The notes: generated by a model from the sequence alone, not told the origin. A stretch of 64,000 nucleotides of DNA from Acidobacteriota bacterium (GCA_008363385.1 RHKY01000019.1:1-64000); one strand, 5' to 3'; counted from the stretch's first letter, positions 51,270-60,872 are shown. Numbers and translations are program-made.

Positions 51270-53995
51270 CGGCCCCCCTCGCGCGTCAGAACCCCGGCGA
51301 GCTCCTCCGGCGGCAGAGGACGGCTGAACAGGAAGCCCTGCATCAGGTCGCAGCCGGCCTCGGCGAGGGCCGCGCGCTGCTCCTCGGTCTCCACCCCCTC
51401 CGCGACGGTCTGCAGACGGAGGCTGCGGGCGAGGCCGACGATCCCGCGGACGATCGAGGCGCTGTCGGGGTGCTGGACCATGTCGTGCACGAAGGACCGG
51501 TCGATCTTCAGCTGGTCGATCGGGAACCGGCGGAGGTAGGCGAGCGAGGAGTAGCCGGTCCCGAAGTCGTCGACGGAGAGGCCGACCCCGAGCGCCTTGA
51601 GCTCGGAGAGGACCCCGACGGCCTCCTCGGCGTTCTCCATGACGGCGCTCTCGGTGATCTCCAGGCGGAGGAGCCGCGCCGGGAGCCCGGTCTCCTCGAG
51701 GCACCGCCGCGTCGTCCGGACGAGGTCGCGGTCCCGGAACTGCCGCGCCGAGAGGTTCACGCTCACCCGCAGCTCCCGGCCCTCCTCCTGCCAGCGCCGC
51801 CCCTGCCGGCACGCGGACTGGAGCGCCCACCCGCCGATGGAGTCGATCAGCCCGGTCTCCTCGGCCAGGGGGATGAACGACGCCGGCGGGATCAGGGCGC
51901 CGCCGCTGTCGCGCCAGCGCAGGAGCGCCTCCACGTCTTCGACCCGCTGCCCGTCCAGGCTGACGAGCGGCTGGAAGTGGAGGAGGAGCTCGCCGCGGGG
52001 GCACGCCTGGCGGAGCCGGGTCTCGAGCTCCAGGCGGCGGAGGGCCTCCTCGTTCATGTCGGCCGTGTAGAAGCGGAAGGTGTTCCGCCCCGCCTGCTTG
52101 GCCCCGTACATCGCCGCGTCGGCGTTGCGCAGCAGCGTGTCGTAGTCTTTCCCGTCCTGCGGGAAGACGCTGACCCCGATGCTCGCCGTCACGTGCACGT
52201 CCCTCTCCCCCGCCCGGATGGGGCGGTCGACCGCCCGGAGGATCCGGCCGCACATGGTCGGGACGTGCTGCAGGCTCGCCAGGTCGGCCAGGACGACGAC
52301 GAACTCGTCGCCGCCGAGGCGGGCCAGGGTGTCCCGCCTCCGCACGCACTCGCCGATCCGGGAGGCGACGGCCGTCAGGAGCGCGTCCCCGACGTTGTGC
52401 CCGAGGCCGTCGTTGATCCGCTTGAAGCCGTCGACGTCCAGGAACAGGAGCGCCACCGAGCGAGAGTGCCGCTCGGCGAAGGCGATGGCCTGCCCGGTCC
52501 GGTCCCGGAGCAGGTTCCGGCTCGCGAGCCCGGTCAGGGTGTCCTGGTTGTTCTGCCGCTCCAGCTGCTCCTCGTACTGCTTTCGCTCCGTGATGTCGTT
52601 GACGATGCAGACGAAGTGCGTCGCCCGCCCCGACGCGTCGCGGACCGGCGCCAGGGAGAGCTCGTTCCAGAACGGGCTCCCGTCCTTCCGGTAGCACCGG
52701 AGGACCGCCTGCCCCTCGCGCTCCTCGCGGAGCGCGGCCTCCACCTCCGCCACGCCCAGCTGCGCGGAGTCGGCCCCGAGGAGGAACGCCGGGCTCCGCC
52801 CCTTCGCCTCCGCCCCCGCGTACCCCGTGATCCGCTCGAAGGCGGGGTTGACGTAGAGGATCGCGCTCCCCCGCTCCCAGAGGTCCGTGATCGCGATCCC
52901 GTTGGCGGTGGCCTCGATCGCCCGGCTGTTGAGACGGAGCGCCTCGACGCTCGCCCGGAGCTGCTCCTCCTTCACGAGGTTCTCGAGAGCGAAGGAGACG
53001 TCGCTGGCCATCTCGACGACGAGGGCCTTCAGGCTCTCGTCGAAGAAGCCGGCCTCCCCGGCGTAGAGCGTGAGGGCCCCCACCGCTCGCCCCCCGACGC
53101 GCAGGGGAAGGGACGCGGCGGAACGCAGCCCGGCTTCCTCGAGCGCTTCCCGGACCGCGGAGAGCGAAGGCTCCGCCTGCAGGTCGTTCCCGACCCAGAC
53201 GCGGTCCTCGGCGAGCGCGATCTCCACCGGGTCCCGGCGCGGCCCGTCCACCCGGAACGGCCGCAGGCGCTGGCCCCACGCCTCCCAGTCGCCGCTCCAC
53301 GCCACCGGGACCACCTCCCCGGTCCTGGCGTCGCGGACCCCGACCCAGGCCAGCCTCAGGCCGCCCCGGTCGACCGCGATCCGGCAGACGGAGCGGAAGA
53401 GCGCGTCGCGGTCCCCCACGTGGACGATGGCCTGGTTGGTCTCGCTGAGGGCGGCGTAGAGCCGGTTCAGGCGCCGGACCTGCGCCTCCGACGCCGCCAG
53501 CTCCGCGACGCGCTGCTCCAGCTGGGCGCTCCGATGCTCCAGCTTCGTGACGAGCACCTCGCTGTAGAGCTTCAGCGCGGCCTCCTCGGGGACCGCGGGC
53601 TCCCGGGCGGTCATCGCCCCCTGCCGGGCCTTCTCCAGCACCTCGTGCACCCGCTCCATGAACGTCTCGGGCTCGGCGGGCTTGAGGAGGAAGGCGTCGG
53701 CTCCGAGGTCGAGGGCGAGCTGCTCGTCCTTCGGCTCGGTGTAGGTCGCCGTGTAGACGATGAAGGGGACCGCGGAGAGCCGCGCGTCGGACTTCCAGAG
53801 GCGCAGGAGCGTGTAGCCGTCCATCACGGGCATCAGGAGGTCGCTGACGACCAGGTCCGGGAGCTCCCGGCGGGAGAGCTCCAGGGCCTCGCCGCCGTGC
53901 GACGCCTCCTCCACCGTGAAGCCGTGCGCCTGCAGGAGCGTGCGCAAGAGGTACCGGTTCTCGGCCCTGTCGTCGACGACGAGCGCGCGGCTCAC
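51266..53995 (-). CDS. REC-GAF-PAS-GGDEF-EAL cyclic-di-GMP enzyme
   Basis: A 909-residue response regulator. Receiver domain with phospho-acceptor in VVSDLLMPVMDGY (about 1-125), coiled linker, GAF (about 180-340), PAS (about 365-480), GGDEF (about 500-650) with an intact GGDEF and an RxxD inhibitory site five residues before it, then EAL (about 660-905). EAL metal and catalytic motifs are intact (EALLRW, EITESA, DDFGTGYSS, KIDRSF, EGVETEEQ, QGFLFSRPL). It could make or degrade c-di-GMP. GTG at 53995 overlaps the stop of the small REC gene, after the histidine kinase, so phosphorelay control is likely. Confidence 0.95.
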   Translation of the reverse strand: MSRALVVDDRAENRYLLRTLLQAHGFTVEEASHGGEALELSRRELPDLVVSDLLMPVMDGYTLLRLWKSDARLSAVPFIVYTATYTEPKDEQLALDLGADAFLLKPAEPETFMERVHEVLEKARQGAMTAREPAVPEEAALKLYSEVLVTKLEHRSAQLEQRVAELAASEAQVRRLNRLYAALSETNQAIVHVGDRDALFRSVCRIAVDRGGLRLAWVGVRDARTGEVVPVAWSGDWEAWGQRLRPFRVDGPRRDPVEIALAEDRVWVGNDLQAEPSLSAVREALEEAGLRSAASLPLRVGGRAVGALTLYAGEAGFFDESLKALVVEMASDVSFALENLVKEEQLRASVEALRLNSRAIEATANGIAITDLWERGSAILYVNPAFERITGYAGAEAKGRSPAFLLGADSAQLGVAEVEAALREEREGQAVLRCYRKDGSPFWNELSLAPVRDASGRATHFVCIVNDITERKQYEEQLERQNNQDTLTGLASRNLLRDRTGQAIAFAERHSRSVALLFLDVDGFKRINDGLGHNVGDALLTAVASRIGECVRRRDTLARLGGDEFVVVLADLASLQHVPTMCGRILRAVDRPIRAGERDVHVTASIGVSVFPQDGKDYDTLLRNADAAMYGAKQAGRNTFRFYTADMNEEALRRLELETRLRQACPRGELLLHFQPLVSLDGQRVEDVEALLRWRDSGGALIPPASFIPLAEETGLIDSIGGWALQSACRQGRRWQEEGRELRVSVNLSARQFRDRDLVRTTRRCLEETGLPARLLRLEITESAVMENAEEAVGVLSELKALGVGLSVDDFGTGYSSLAYLRRFPIDQLKIDRSFVHDMVQHPDSASIVRGIVGLARSLRLQTVAEGVETEEQRAALAEAGCDLMQGFLFSRPLPPEELAGVLTREGGR

Positions 53996-54366
53996 GGCGG
54001 GCCCCCGAGGAACGCCTCGACCTGGGCGGCGAAGGTCAGGGGGTCGATCGGCTTCTCGAGGTACCCGGTGCAGCCGGCGGCCAGGCACCGTTCCCGGTCG
54101 CCGGCCATGGCGTACGACGTGACCGCCACGACCGGGACCTCGCCCAGCGCCGGGTCTCCCCGGAGCGCCCGCGCCACCGCGTAGCCGTCCATTCCCGGCA
54201 AGTCTATGTCGAGGAGGACGAGCGACGGGAGGGCCTTCGCCGCGAGCACGAGGCCGCTCGGGCCGTCGGGGGCGTGCAGGACCTCCCAGCCGGCGGCCTC
54301 GAGGAGGTAGGTCACGAGGTACCGGTTCTGCTCGTTGTCCTCGATCAGGAGAATCCGCCTCGTCAT
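53992..54366 (-). CDS. Single-domain response regulator
   Basis: A 124-residue stand-alone CheY-like receiver with acidic pocket (IEDNEQ), phospho-acceptor in LLDIDLPGMDGY, Thr/Ser switch (AVTSYAM) and Lys in LEKPID. It has no output domain. Both ends overlap neighbours by 4 bases (ATGA with the kinase, GTGA with the REC-GGDEF-EAL gene). It is probably a phosphorelay intermediate between the kinase and the c-di-GMP enzyme. Confidence 0.93.
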   Translation of the reverse strand: MTRRILLIEDNEQNRYLVTYLLEAAGWEVLHAPDGPSGLVLAAKALPSLVLLDIDLPGMDGYAVARALRGDPALGEVPVVAVTSYAMAGDRERCLAAGCTGYLEKPIDPLTFAAQVEAFLGGPP

Positions 54367-56627
54367 CGCGCCCCTCCGTGGCCCGGCCCCTCGAGCGGCA
54401 GGACGAGCGTGAAGATGCTCCCCTCCCGGAAGCGGCTCGCGGCCTCGACCCGCCCGCCCATCAGCGCGGCCAGCCGGCTGCAGATCGCCAGGCCCAGCCC
54501 CGTCCCCTCGTTCCTGCGCGAGGCCGCCGACCCGACCTGGCGGAACGGCCGGAAGAGCTCCGCCATCTCCTCCTCCCGGATGCCGATGCCCGTGTCCGCC
54601 ACGCGGAAGCGCACCGAGGCGGCGGGCCCGGCCAGCTCGCCCGGCTCGACCGTCAGGGAGACCGAGCCGGACTCCGTGAACTTCACGGCGTTCCCCAGCA
54701 GGTTGAGCAGGATCTGCTGCACGCGCCGGGCGTCGCCGACCATCCCGGCCACCCCCTCGCGGAGCTCCACGGTCAGCGAGAGCCCCTTCTTCTCGGCGAG
54801 CGGGCGGACGATCGCGGCCACCTTCCTCACCACCGCCGGCAGGTCGAACGGCTCGGCGTCCACGGCGAGCTGGCCCGCCTCGATCTTGGAGATGTCGAGG
54901 ACGTCGTTGATGAGCGCCAGGAGGTGCTGGGCGCTCTCCCGGACCATCCCCAGCTGCTTCTTCTGCTCCTCGTTCAAGGGGCCCGCGAGCCCCTGGCTCA
55001 CGATCCCGGTGAAACCGATGATCGAGTTGAGCGGCGTCCGCAGCTCGTGGGACATCGTGGCCAGGAACGTCGACTTGATCCGGTCCGCCGCCTCCGCGGC
55101 GTGCTTGGCTTCCGCCAGCTCGCTCGTCCGCTCGGCCACCCGGCGTTCCAGCTCCGCGGCGTGCCCGCGCGCCTCCTCGTAGAGCCGCGCGTTCTCCATC
55201 GCCAGCGCCACCGGCACGCAGAGCTCCTGCACGAGGCGGACGCCCCGCCGGGCGGGCGCGGCGGCTCGCCGGGAGGAGAGGGAGAGGAGGCCCACGATCC
55301 GATCCTGGGTCTCGAGCGGGAAGTGGGCGTGCCAGCCCACCGGCGGGTCCGGGGCCTGTCCGGGCGGCGCGACGGTCCCCTTCGCCCCCGCGGGCAGCAC
55401 GGAGGGCCGCCCGGCGGAGGCCAGGGCCTGGAGCCTCTGTTCGGCCGCCGCGTCGAGGGGCGCGCCGGGGCAGGCCCCGCCGTCCTCGCCGGCGCCGGGG
55501 ACGCGCACCCCGGGGCGGAACCGCCCGAGCTCCGGGTCGCGCACGTAGAGGACGCCGGAGTCGCATCCGGTCAGCTCCAGGGCACCTCGGGTGGCCTCCG
55601 CGAGGACGGTGCGCAGGTCCAGGCTCGACCCGGTCGCCCGCAGGGTCCGGTTGACGACGGCCAGCTGCTCGTTCTGCCGCCGGATGACGCCGGCGCGCGC
55701 CGCGATCTCCCGGCGGAGGAGGACCAGCCCCGCCCCCGCGGCCAGGAGGAGGGCCGCGCCCGCGACGGAGGCGGCCGCGAGCCAGCGCGGGACGGCGGGG
55801 CGCAGCTCCTCCGTCGTCCACCGCCTCAGCGCGTCGTAGTAGACCGAGCCGGGGTCCCCCTTGAACGCGAGGAGGTGACGGTCGATCGCCGCCAGCCGGG
55901 CGGGGTCGCCGCCCAGGGGCGCGGCGTAGAAGAGGCGCGTCGGCGCGAAGACGATGGCCGTGTCCTCCAGGCCCGCGGCGGCCGCGTGGCGCGCGCCGTA
56001 GAAGCGGTTCGTGACCGCCGCGTCGGCCCGCCCCTCGGCCACCGCGCGGAAGGCCGACCCGAAGTCCGGCGCCGGGACCAGCGTCACCCCGAAGCCGAAC
56101 GCGGCGACCATCTGCCGGAAGAGGTCGTCCTGCACCGAGCCCTCGAGGACCGCCACCCGTTTCCCCTCCAGGTCCGGCAGGGACCGGATGCCGCTCCGGC
56201 GCCGCGCGTAGACCTGGTTCCAGCTCGAGAGCACCGGCTCGCGGTGGAAGGCGAACTCCCGGTCGCGCTCCGGCGTGAAGGCCACGTCGGGCATCAGGTC
56301 GATCTCGCCGGCCGACAGCCGCGCCAGGCCCTCGCTCCAGGTCCCCGGGACCCACTCGAGCCTCCAGCCCTCCTCGCGGGCGATCGCCTCGAGGAGGTCG
56401 ACGAAGATCCCCTCGGGCTTCCCGTCGGCTCCCAGCCCCACCTTCGGGCTGTTCTCGTAGACGCCGACCCGCACCCGCTCCTCGGCGGCGAGGGCTGGAG
56501 CCAGGAGGAGCGGGAGCAGGAGGCAAGCCAGGACTCGGCCCGGCCTGCGCCGGCCGGAGAGAGCCAGGCGCCGTTGCCGGGCCGGGCCGGCCCCGGGAGG
56601 CGCCTTCCGGCGCGGCCGAAAGGGCAC
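54363..56627 (-). CDS. Histidine kinase with periplasmic solute-binding-like sensor (SBP_bac_3)
   Basis: A 754-residue sensor kinase. A signal/membrane segment (VLACLLLPLLLAPALA) leads to a type 3 solute-binding domain (about 50-275: VRVGVYENSPKVG, IFVDLLEAIA, AEGRADAAVTN). Membrane segment two (AASVAGAALLLAAGAGLVLL) is followed by GAF (about 325-475), coiled coil, HisKA (MSHELRTPLNSIIGF) and HATPase (NLLGNAVKFT, ADTGIGI, GTGLGLAI). The acceptor His is present; there is no fused receiver. GTG at 56627. It is 46 bases after a HEAT gene on the same strand. Confidence 0.94.
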   Translation of the reverse strand: MPFRPRRKAPPGAGPARQRRLALSGRRRPGRVLACLLLPLLLAPALAAEERVRVGVYENSPKVGLGADGKPEGIFVDLLEAIAREEGWRLEWVPGTWSEGLARLSAGEIDLMPDVAFTPERDREFAFHREPVLSSWNQVYARRRSGIRSLPDLEGKRVAVLEGSVQDDLFRQMVAAFGFGVTLVPAPDFGSAFRAVAEGRADAAVTNRFYGARHAAAAGLEDTAIVFAPTRLFYAAPLGGDPARLAAIDRHLLAFKGDPGSVYYDALRRWTTEELRPAVPRWLAAASVAGAALLLAAGAGLVLLRREIAARAGVIRRQNEQLAVVNRTLRATGSSLDLRTVLAEATRGALELTGCDSGVLYVRDPELGRFRPGVRVPGAGEDGGACPGAPLDAAAEQRLQALASAGRPSVLPAGAKGTVAPPGQAPDPPVGWHAHFPLETQDRIVGLLSLSSRRAAAPARRGVRLVQELCVPVALAMENARLYEEARGHAAELERRVAERTSELAEAKHAAEAADRIKSTFLATMSHELRTPLNSIIGFTGIVSQGLAGPLNEEQKKQLGMVRESAQHLLALINDVLDISKIEAGQLAVDAEPFDLPAVVRKVAAIVRPLAEKKGLSLTVELREGVAGMVGDARRVQQILLNLLGNAVKFTESGSVSLTVEPGELAGPAASVRFRVADTGIGIREEEMAELFRPFRQVGSAASRRNEGTGLGLAICSRLAALMGGRVEAASRFREGSIFTLVLPLEGPGHGGAR

Positions 56628-56673
56628 GATCCGTCCTCCCCGCGACGCGTCGGTCCCGCGTCGCCCGCCACCG

Positions 56674-57594
56674 CTACCGCGGCAGCGCGGCGGCGATCCG
56701 CTCCTTCACCCGAGCACGCTCGGCCGCATCGTAGCGCCGGGCGCCGGAGAGGGCGAAGCCGGGCGAAAGGCGGAGGCGCGCGACGTACGCCTCGACCGCC
56801 ACGTCGCAGACGCGCCGCGACGGCGAGGCACCCGAGGGGACGCCGCCCGCCACGGGGCGCTCGTCGTCGAGCGCGCGGGAGACCGCGTGGAGGAGCGCCG
56901 GGTCGTCCACCTCCCCGAGGACCGCGAGGACGAAGAGGCGCTCGGAGGGCGGCGGCCCCGGCGCCCCGCCCTCCTCCGCCCAGACGAGGAGAGCGGCGCG
57001 GGCGTCCCGGTCGCCCAGCCGCGAGAGGGCGACTCGCGCCGCCAGCGCCGCGGGGACCGGGAGCGCGCCCGGGGCGAGCCTGGCCAGGGGCGCCTTCCGG
57101 CCCGCGGCCCGGGCGAGGGCACCGCGGGAGGCCGGCTCGCGGCAGCGCCCGAGGAGGAGGTAGGCCCCCGCGGCCGACGTCTCCTCCTCGACGAGCGCGC
57201 GGAGCCCGGCCTCGGCCCCGGCGGCCGCGGCGACGGCTCCCGGGTCGCAGCGGTCCCAGAGGGCGGAGGCGGCCCTCTCGCGCACCTCCAGGCTCGCGTC
57301 GCCGAGCGCCGTGACGAGGAGCGGGACCGCGGCTGTCCCCCCGATCTCGCGCAGGACCGCCACTCCCTGCATCCGGACGTCCTCGCTCGCGTCCGAGAGG
57401 AACGGGGCCAGGCCGGGCACGGCCGACGGGCCGAGCCGGGCGAGCTCGGCCGAGGGCCCCATGTCGCCGGAGCGGGCCGCGGCGAGAGCCTTCGCCGCGT
57501 CGTCCGCCGCGGACGCGGGCGGCCCCGCCGGAGGGGCCGCCGCGCCCGCGCCGGCGAGGAGGGCCGCCGCCAGGACGGGCGCGAGCCGCTGCAC
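56674..57594 (-). CDS. Secreted HEAT-repeat protein (paralogue B)
   Basis: A 306-residue protein with a signal-like N-terminus (LAPVLAAALLAGAGAAA) and HEAT-type helical repeats (VPGLAPFLSDASEDVRMQGVAVLREIG, quoted in part; AVPLLVTALGDASLEVRERAASAL). The C-terminal third shares GGVPSGASPSRRVCDVAVEAYVARL-type sequence (GGVPSGA...CDVAVEA) with the gene just upstream, so the two are tandem paralogues. GTG at 57594 follows GAGGAG and begins 11 bases after the upstream stop. Likely a protein-binding scaffold. Confidence 0.82.
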   Translation of the reverse strand: MQRLAPVLAAALLAGAGAAAPPAGPPASAADDAAKALAAARSGDMGPSAELARLGPSAVPGLAPFLSDASEDVRMQGVAVLREIGGTAAVPLLVTALGDASLEVRERAASALWDRCDPGAVAAAAGAEAGLRALVEEETSAAGAYLLLGRCREPASRGALARAAGRKAPLARLAPGALPVPAALAARVALSRLGDRDARAALLVWAEEGGAPGPPPSERLFVLAVLGEVDDPALLHAVSRALDDERPVAGGVPSGASPSRRVCDVAVEAYVARLRLSPGFALSGARRYDAAERARVKERIAAALPR

Positions 57595-57605
57595 GGGGCT
57601 CCTCG

Positions 57606-58421
57606 TCAGCCCGGAACGGAGGACGAGAGCGCCTTGCGGACCTCGTCGACCTGGGCCGGCTCGTACCGGGCCGCCGGGTTCGGCCGGAAGCTCGTCTTCA
57701 GCCGCAGCCGCTTCACGAGGGCGTCGACGGCCACGTCGGAGAGGCGCCGCGGCGCGGCCCCCGACGGGACGCCGCCGCTCGCCTCGCGGGTGTCGCCCAG
57801 GAGGCGGGAGAGGCTCGAGAGGACCGCGGCGTCGTCCACCTCGTCGAGGACGCCGAGGAGGAACTGCAGCTCCGCGGGGCTCGCGCCCTCGGCCGCCCCG
57901 AGGAGCCGGGCCCGCGAGGGGGGGTCTCCGAGCCGCGAGAGGGCGATCGTCGCCACGAACGGGGTCGGGACGGCCGGCGTCCACTCGTGGAGCTCGCTCT
58001 GCCCGGGCGGGTCGCGCCGCTGCATCGAGAGGAGCGCCGCCTTCGCCGCCTCCCCCTTCCCGTGGCCGAGGAGGAGGAGCGCCGCGGCCGAGTCGTTCCC
58101 GCCCTCGACGCTCCGGCAGAGGGCGTCCGTCGCGGCCTTGGCGACGGCGCGGCGGTCCTTCAGCTCGTACAGGGCGAGAGAGGCCCGCATCTGGATCTCC
58201 AGCTCCGCGTCGGCGAGGGCCTTGACGAGGAGCGGGATCGCGTCGCGGTGCCCGATCGAGCGGAGGACCGCCACCGCCTGGCGGCGGACGTCCTCCGCCG
58301 GGTCGGACAGCCACGGCCCGAGCCTCGGGACGACGTCCCGGCCGAGCGCGATCAGGTCGGAGGAGGGCCCGAAGTCGCCGGAGCGCGCCGCCGCGAGAGC
58401 GGCCTCGACCTTCTTCTTCAT
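57606..58421 (-). CDS. HEAT-repeat protein (paralogue A)
   Basis: A 271-residue protein without a signal peptide. HEAT repeats are evident (WLSDPAEDVRRQAVAVLRSIG, AIPLLVKALADAELEIQMRASL, quoted in part). The C-terminus has GGVPSGAAPRRLSDVAVDAL, as in paralogue B. ATG at 58421 lies 10 bases after the metallopeptidase stop. Together the three genes look like a unit in which HEAT proteins bind or regulate the peptidase; this is inference. Confidence 0.83.
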   Translation of the reverse strand: MKKKVEAALAAARSGDFGPSSDLIALGRDVVPRLGPWLSDPAEDVRRQAVAVLRSIGHRDAIPLLVKALADAELEIQMRASLALYELKDRRAVAKAATDALCRSVEGGNDSAAALLLLGHGKGEAAKAALLSMQRRDPPGQSELHEWTPAVPTPFVATIALSRLGDPPSRARLLGAAEGASPAELQFLLGVLDEVDDAAVLSSLSRLLGDTREASGGVPSGAAPRRLSDVAVDALVKRLRLKTSFRPNPAARYEPAQVDEVRKALSSSVPG

Positions 58422-58431
58422 CTCGCTCGCC

Positions 58432-59256
58432 TCACGGGTTCATGACGTTGGCGTCGGACTTCGGGATCCGCCTCCCGCGGGCGTCGGTGATCCCGTACAT
58501 CAGGTTCTTGATCAGCCCCCCGGCGTAGACGTCGGCGCAGCCGAGGAAGTGCCCCGTCTCGTGGGCGAGCGTCTCGCCCACCTCGGCCCCGGCCTGGTCC
58601 TCGAAGATGCAGTTGCCGTCGAGGGTCCCGGCGTCGGTGTGGTCGTCGTGGGGAGTCATGTCCTGCTCGTACTCCCAGACGAAGAAGACGTTGAAGTCGG
58701 CCGACGAGTCCCGCAGGGCGACGACGGCGTCCCACTCGTGCTGGCGCTCCGCCACGCCGACGAGGTGCTTGGAGAAGCGGACGACCTGCCGCAGGTTCCG
58801 GGGCACCTTCACGTCCCTTATCGAGTGGGCCTTGACCTCGATGTTGACCTGCGGCTTGAAGATCGAGTTCATCACGTCGACGTAGCCCGGGATCTCGGCC
58901 CTCGTCCGCTTGGTCTTGTGCCCCCCGGTGTCCGAGACGAAGTTGAAGCCGATCCGGACGGTCTTCTTCGCCTTGACGGAGACCTCGAGCCGCTCGACGA
59001 GGGTGCTCCCCCTCTTCGCCTCGAGGAACGTGGTCCCCTTCTTGACCCCCTGCACGACGATCAGCCGGATCGGGAGCGACTGGGCCATCGGGAGCTCGAC
59101 GACCTTGGCGACCGTGGCGTCGACGCTGGTGACCGTCATCCCGGCGCCGCCGACGAGCTTGCAGGTGTTCGCGGCCCCGAGCGGGACCATGAACCAGGCG
59201 GGCGAGACCCCCGGGTCGAACCCGAGGTTGGGCGCGAGCTCCTGGAAGAGCGCCAT
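58432..59256 (-). CDS. Metzincin-like zinc metallopeptidase with Ig-like N-terminus
   Basis: A 274-residue putative protease. HETGHFLGCAD near residue 235 fits the extended zinc motif HExxHxxGxxD/H, and NLMYG about 18 residues later resembles the Met-turn. The N-terminal half has a bacterial-Ig-like look (TVTSVDATVAKVVELP, IRLIVVQGVKKGTT). No signal peptide is visible, which is unusual if it is secreted. ATG at 59256 follows AGGAGG; an earlier in-frame start would add 16 residues. The first gene of the 59256-51266 run. Confidence 0.82.
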   Translation of the reverse strand: MALFQELAPNLGFDPGVSPAWFMVPLGAANTCKLVGGAGMTVTSVDATVAKVVELPMAQSLPIRLIVVQGVKKGTTFLEAKRGSTLVERLEVSVKAKKTVRIGFNFVSDTGGHKTKRTRAEIPGYVDVMNSIFKPQVNIEVKAHSIRDVKVPRNLRQVVRFSKHLVGVAERQHEWDAVVALRDSSADFNVFFVWEYEQDMTPHDDHTDAGTLDGNCIFEDQAGAEVGETLAHETGHFLGCADVYAGGLIKNLMYGITDARGRRIPKSDANVMNP

Positions 59257-59278
59257 GTGAGCCTCCTGTACCAGGAAT

Positions 59279-59305
59279 CTTGCGCCGGATCCTCCCGGCC
59301 GCAAG
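59279..59305 (-). terminator. Hairpin between orphan binding protein and peptidase gene
   Basis: CTTGCGCCGG and CCGGCCGCAAG pair with one bulge across a 6-base loop. It may end the binding-protein transcript. Confidence 0.4.
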
Positions 59306-59319
59306 GGGCGAACGCGCCG

Positions 59320-60808
59320 TCAGCGCTCCCGGGTGACGAGCCTCACGTCGTGGAGGCGCAGGGTGAGGTTCGGCGGAGGCTCCCAGTCCAGCCGGCGCGA
59401 CCACGCGAGCGTCTCCAGCTGGAGGTGCAGCGGCACCACGGGCCGGACCTCGGCCACCCGGGCGAGCGCCTCCGACAGGAGCCGCGCCCGGACGGGGAGG
59501 TCCCTGGCGGCGTGCGCGGCGTCGACGAGCCGGTCGAGCTCCGGGTCCGAGAGCCCCTGCGTGTTCTGCCGCCCGAAGCCCCGGCCGTCGGGCGTGCGCA
59601 GGAGCGACTCGAGCGCCATCCCGGCGTGGACCGTGTCGCACGAGAACCCCATCAGGTAGAAGCTGGATCCCTGCGAGTCGACGAGCGGGAAGAACTCGCG
59701 TTTCGGCAACGCGTTGACCCGGACGCGGATCCCCGCGAGGCCGAGCTGGCGGGCCACCTCTCGCAGGACCTCGGCGTCGTTGACGTACCGGTCCGTCGTC
59801 CCGTCGAGTCTCACCGAGAGCCCCTCTCCGTGGCCGGCCTGCCGGAGGAGCTCGCGCGCGCGCTCCCGGTCCGTCCGCGGCGGGACGATCGACGGATTGA
59901 ACCCCATGACCATCGGAGGCACGAGCTGCGTCGCCGGGACGGCGCGCCCCGCCAGGGCCCGGGCCACCAGCTCGTCGCGGTCGATCGCCAGCTCCACCGC
60001 CTCGCGGACGCGAGGGTCGGCGAACGGCCCGGTGTTCGTCCGCATCGCCAGGAACAGGACGCGCAGGCCGGGCCGGGCCTCCACCCGGAACCTCCCGTCG
60101 GCGCGCAGCCTGTCGAGCTCTTCGGGCGGGAGGTCGTCGGCCACGTCCGCGCGCCCCGATAGGAGCGCCTCGGCCCTCCCCCGCGCGTCCGGCGTGACGA
60201 CGAACCGGACCCGGTCGAACGGGGGGCGAGGCGAGGCGTGCGGATTGCGCACCAGGTCCAGACCCTCCCCCGGGGTCCACCGCTCGACGGCGTACGGGCC
60301 CGACCCGACGGGAGGGACCGGGCTCTTCGCCAGCGCCGAGGCCGGCAGGACGAACCCGAACGTCAGCTGGGAGAGGAGGAGCGGCGAGGGGTGCTCGGTC
60401 CGGATCCGGACGACGGACGCGCCGTCGGCCTCGACGTCCTCCACGTCCTGGAGGAGGAAGGAGGTCAGGAAGCCCCGCTCGCCGACCGCGCGCAACGAGG
60501 CGGCGACGTCAGAGGCGAGGACCGGGCTCCCGTCCGAGAAGCGAGCGTCGGGCCTCAGGCGGAAGACCCATGTCCGCTCGTCCGGGTTCTGCCACGACTC
60601 CGCCAGCGCCGGCTGCGGCCGCAGGTTGCGGTCGAAGCGGACGAGGGCGTCGAAGACGTTGGCCGCGACGTCGATCGTGAACGCCTCGCTGACCGCGGGG
60701 GGGTTCGGGAAGACGCCGGTGACGTCGGAGCGGACGGCGAGCGTCAGCGTCTCGCGCCGCGCCTCGCCCCGCTCCCGCCGGCAGGCCGGGGCCGCCGCGT
60801 CGCACCAC
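59320..60808 (-). CDS. ABC transporter substrate-binding protein family 5, start unresolved
   Basis: A second orphan DppA/OppA-type binder: NVFDALVRFD, ERTWVFRLRPDARFSDGSP, VGSGPYAVERWTPGEG, VREAVELAIDRDELV and DPELDRLVDAAH are typical. The mature part is complete from ETLTLAVRSD (near 60747), and APAC (Cys codon at 60783) resembles a lipobox. Upstream, this frame has no ATG, GTG or TTG and no hydrophobic stretch; two tandem GTGs at 60808 and 60805 are one frame off. So the 5' end may be frameshifted, mis-sequenced or decayed. The coordinate 60808 is only a marker for those GTGs. Divergent from the ABC exporter pair. Confidence 0.7.
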
Positions 60809-60866
60809 GCGCGGGATCCTACCGGAGGCGGCGGCTCCCTCCCCTGGCCCGGGCCGCTCCGGGAGC

Positions 60867-60872
60867 TAAGAT
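60867..60872 (+). promoter_or_regulatory. Candidate -10 box (TAAGAT)
   Basis: CTAAGAT lies 46 bases before the GTG at 60919 and could drive the ABC exporter pair. Confidence 0.35.
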
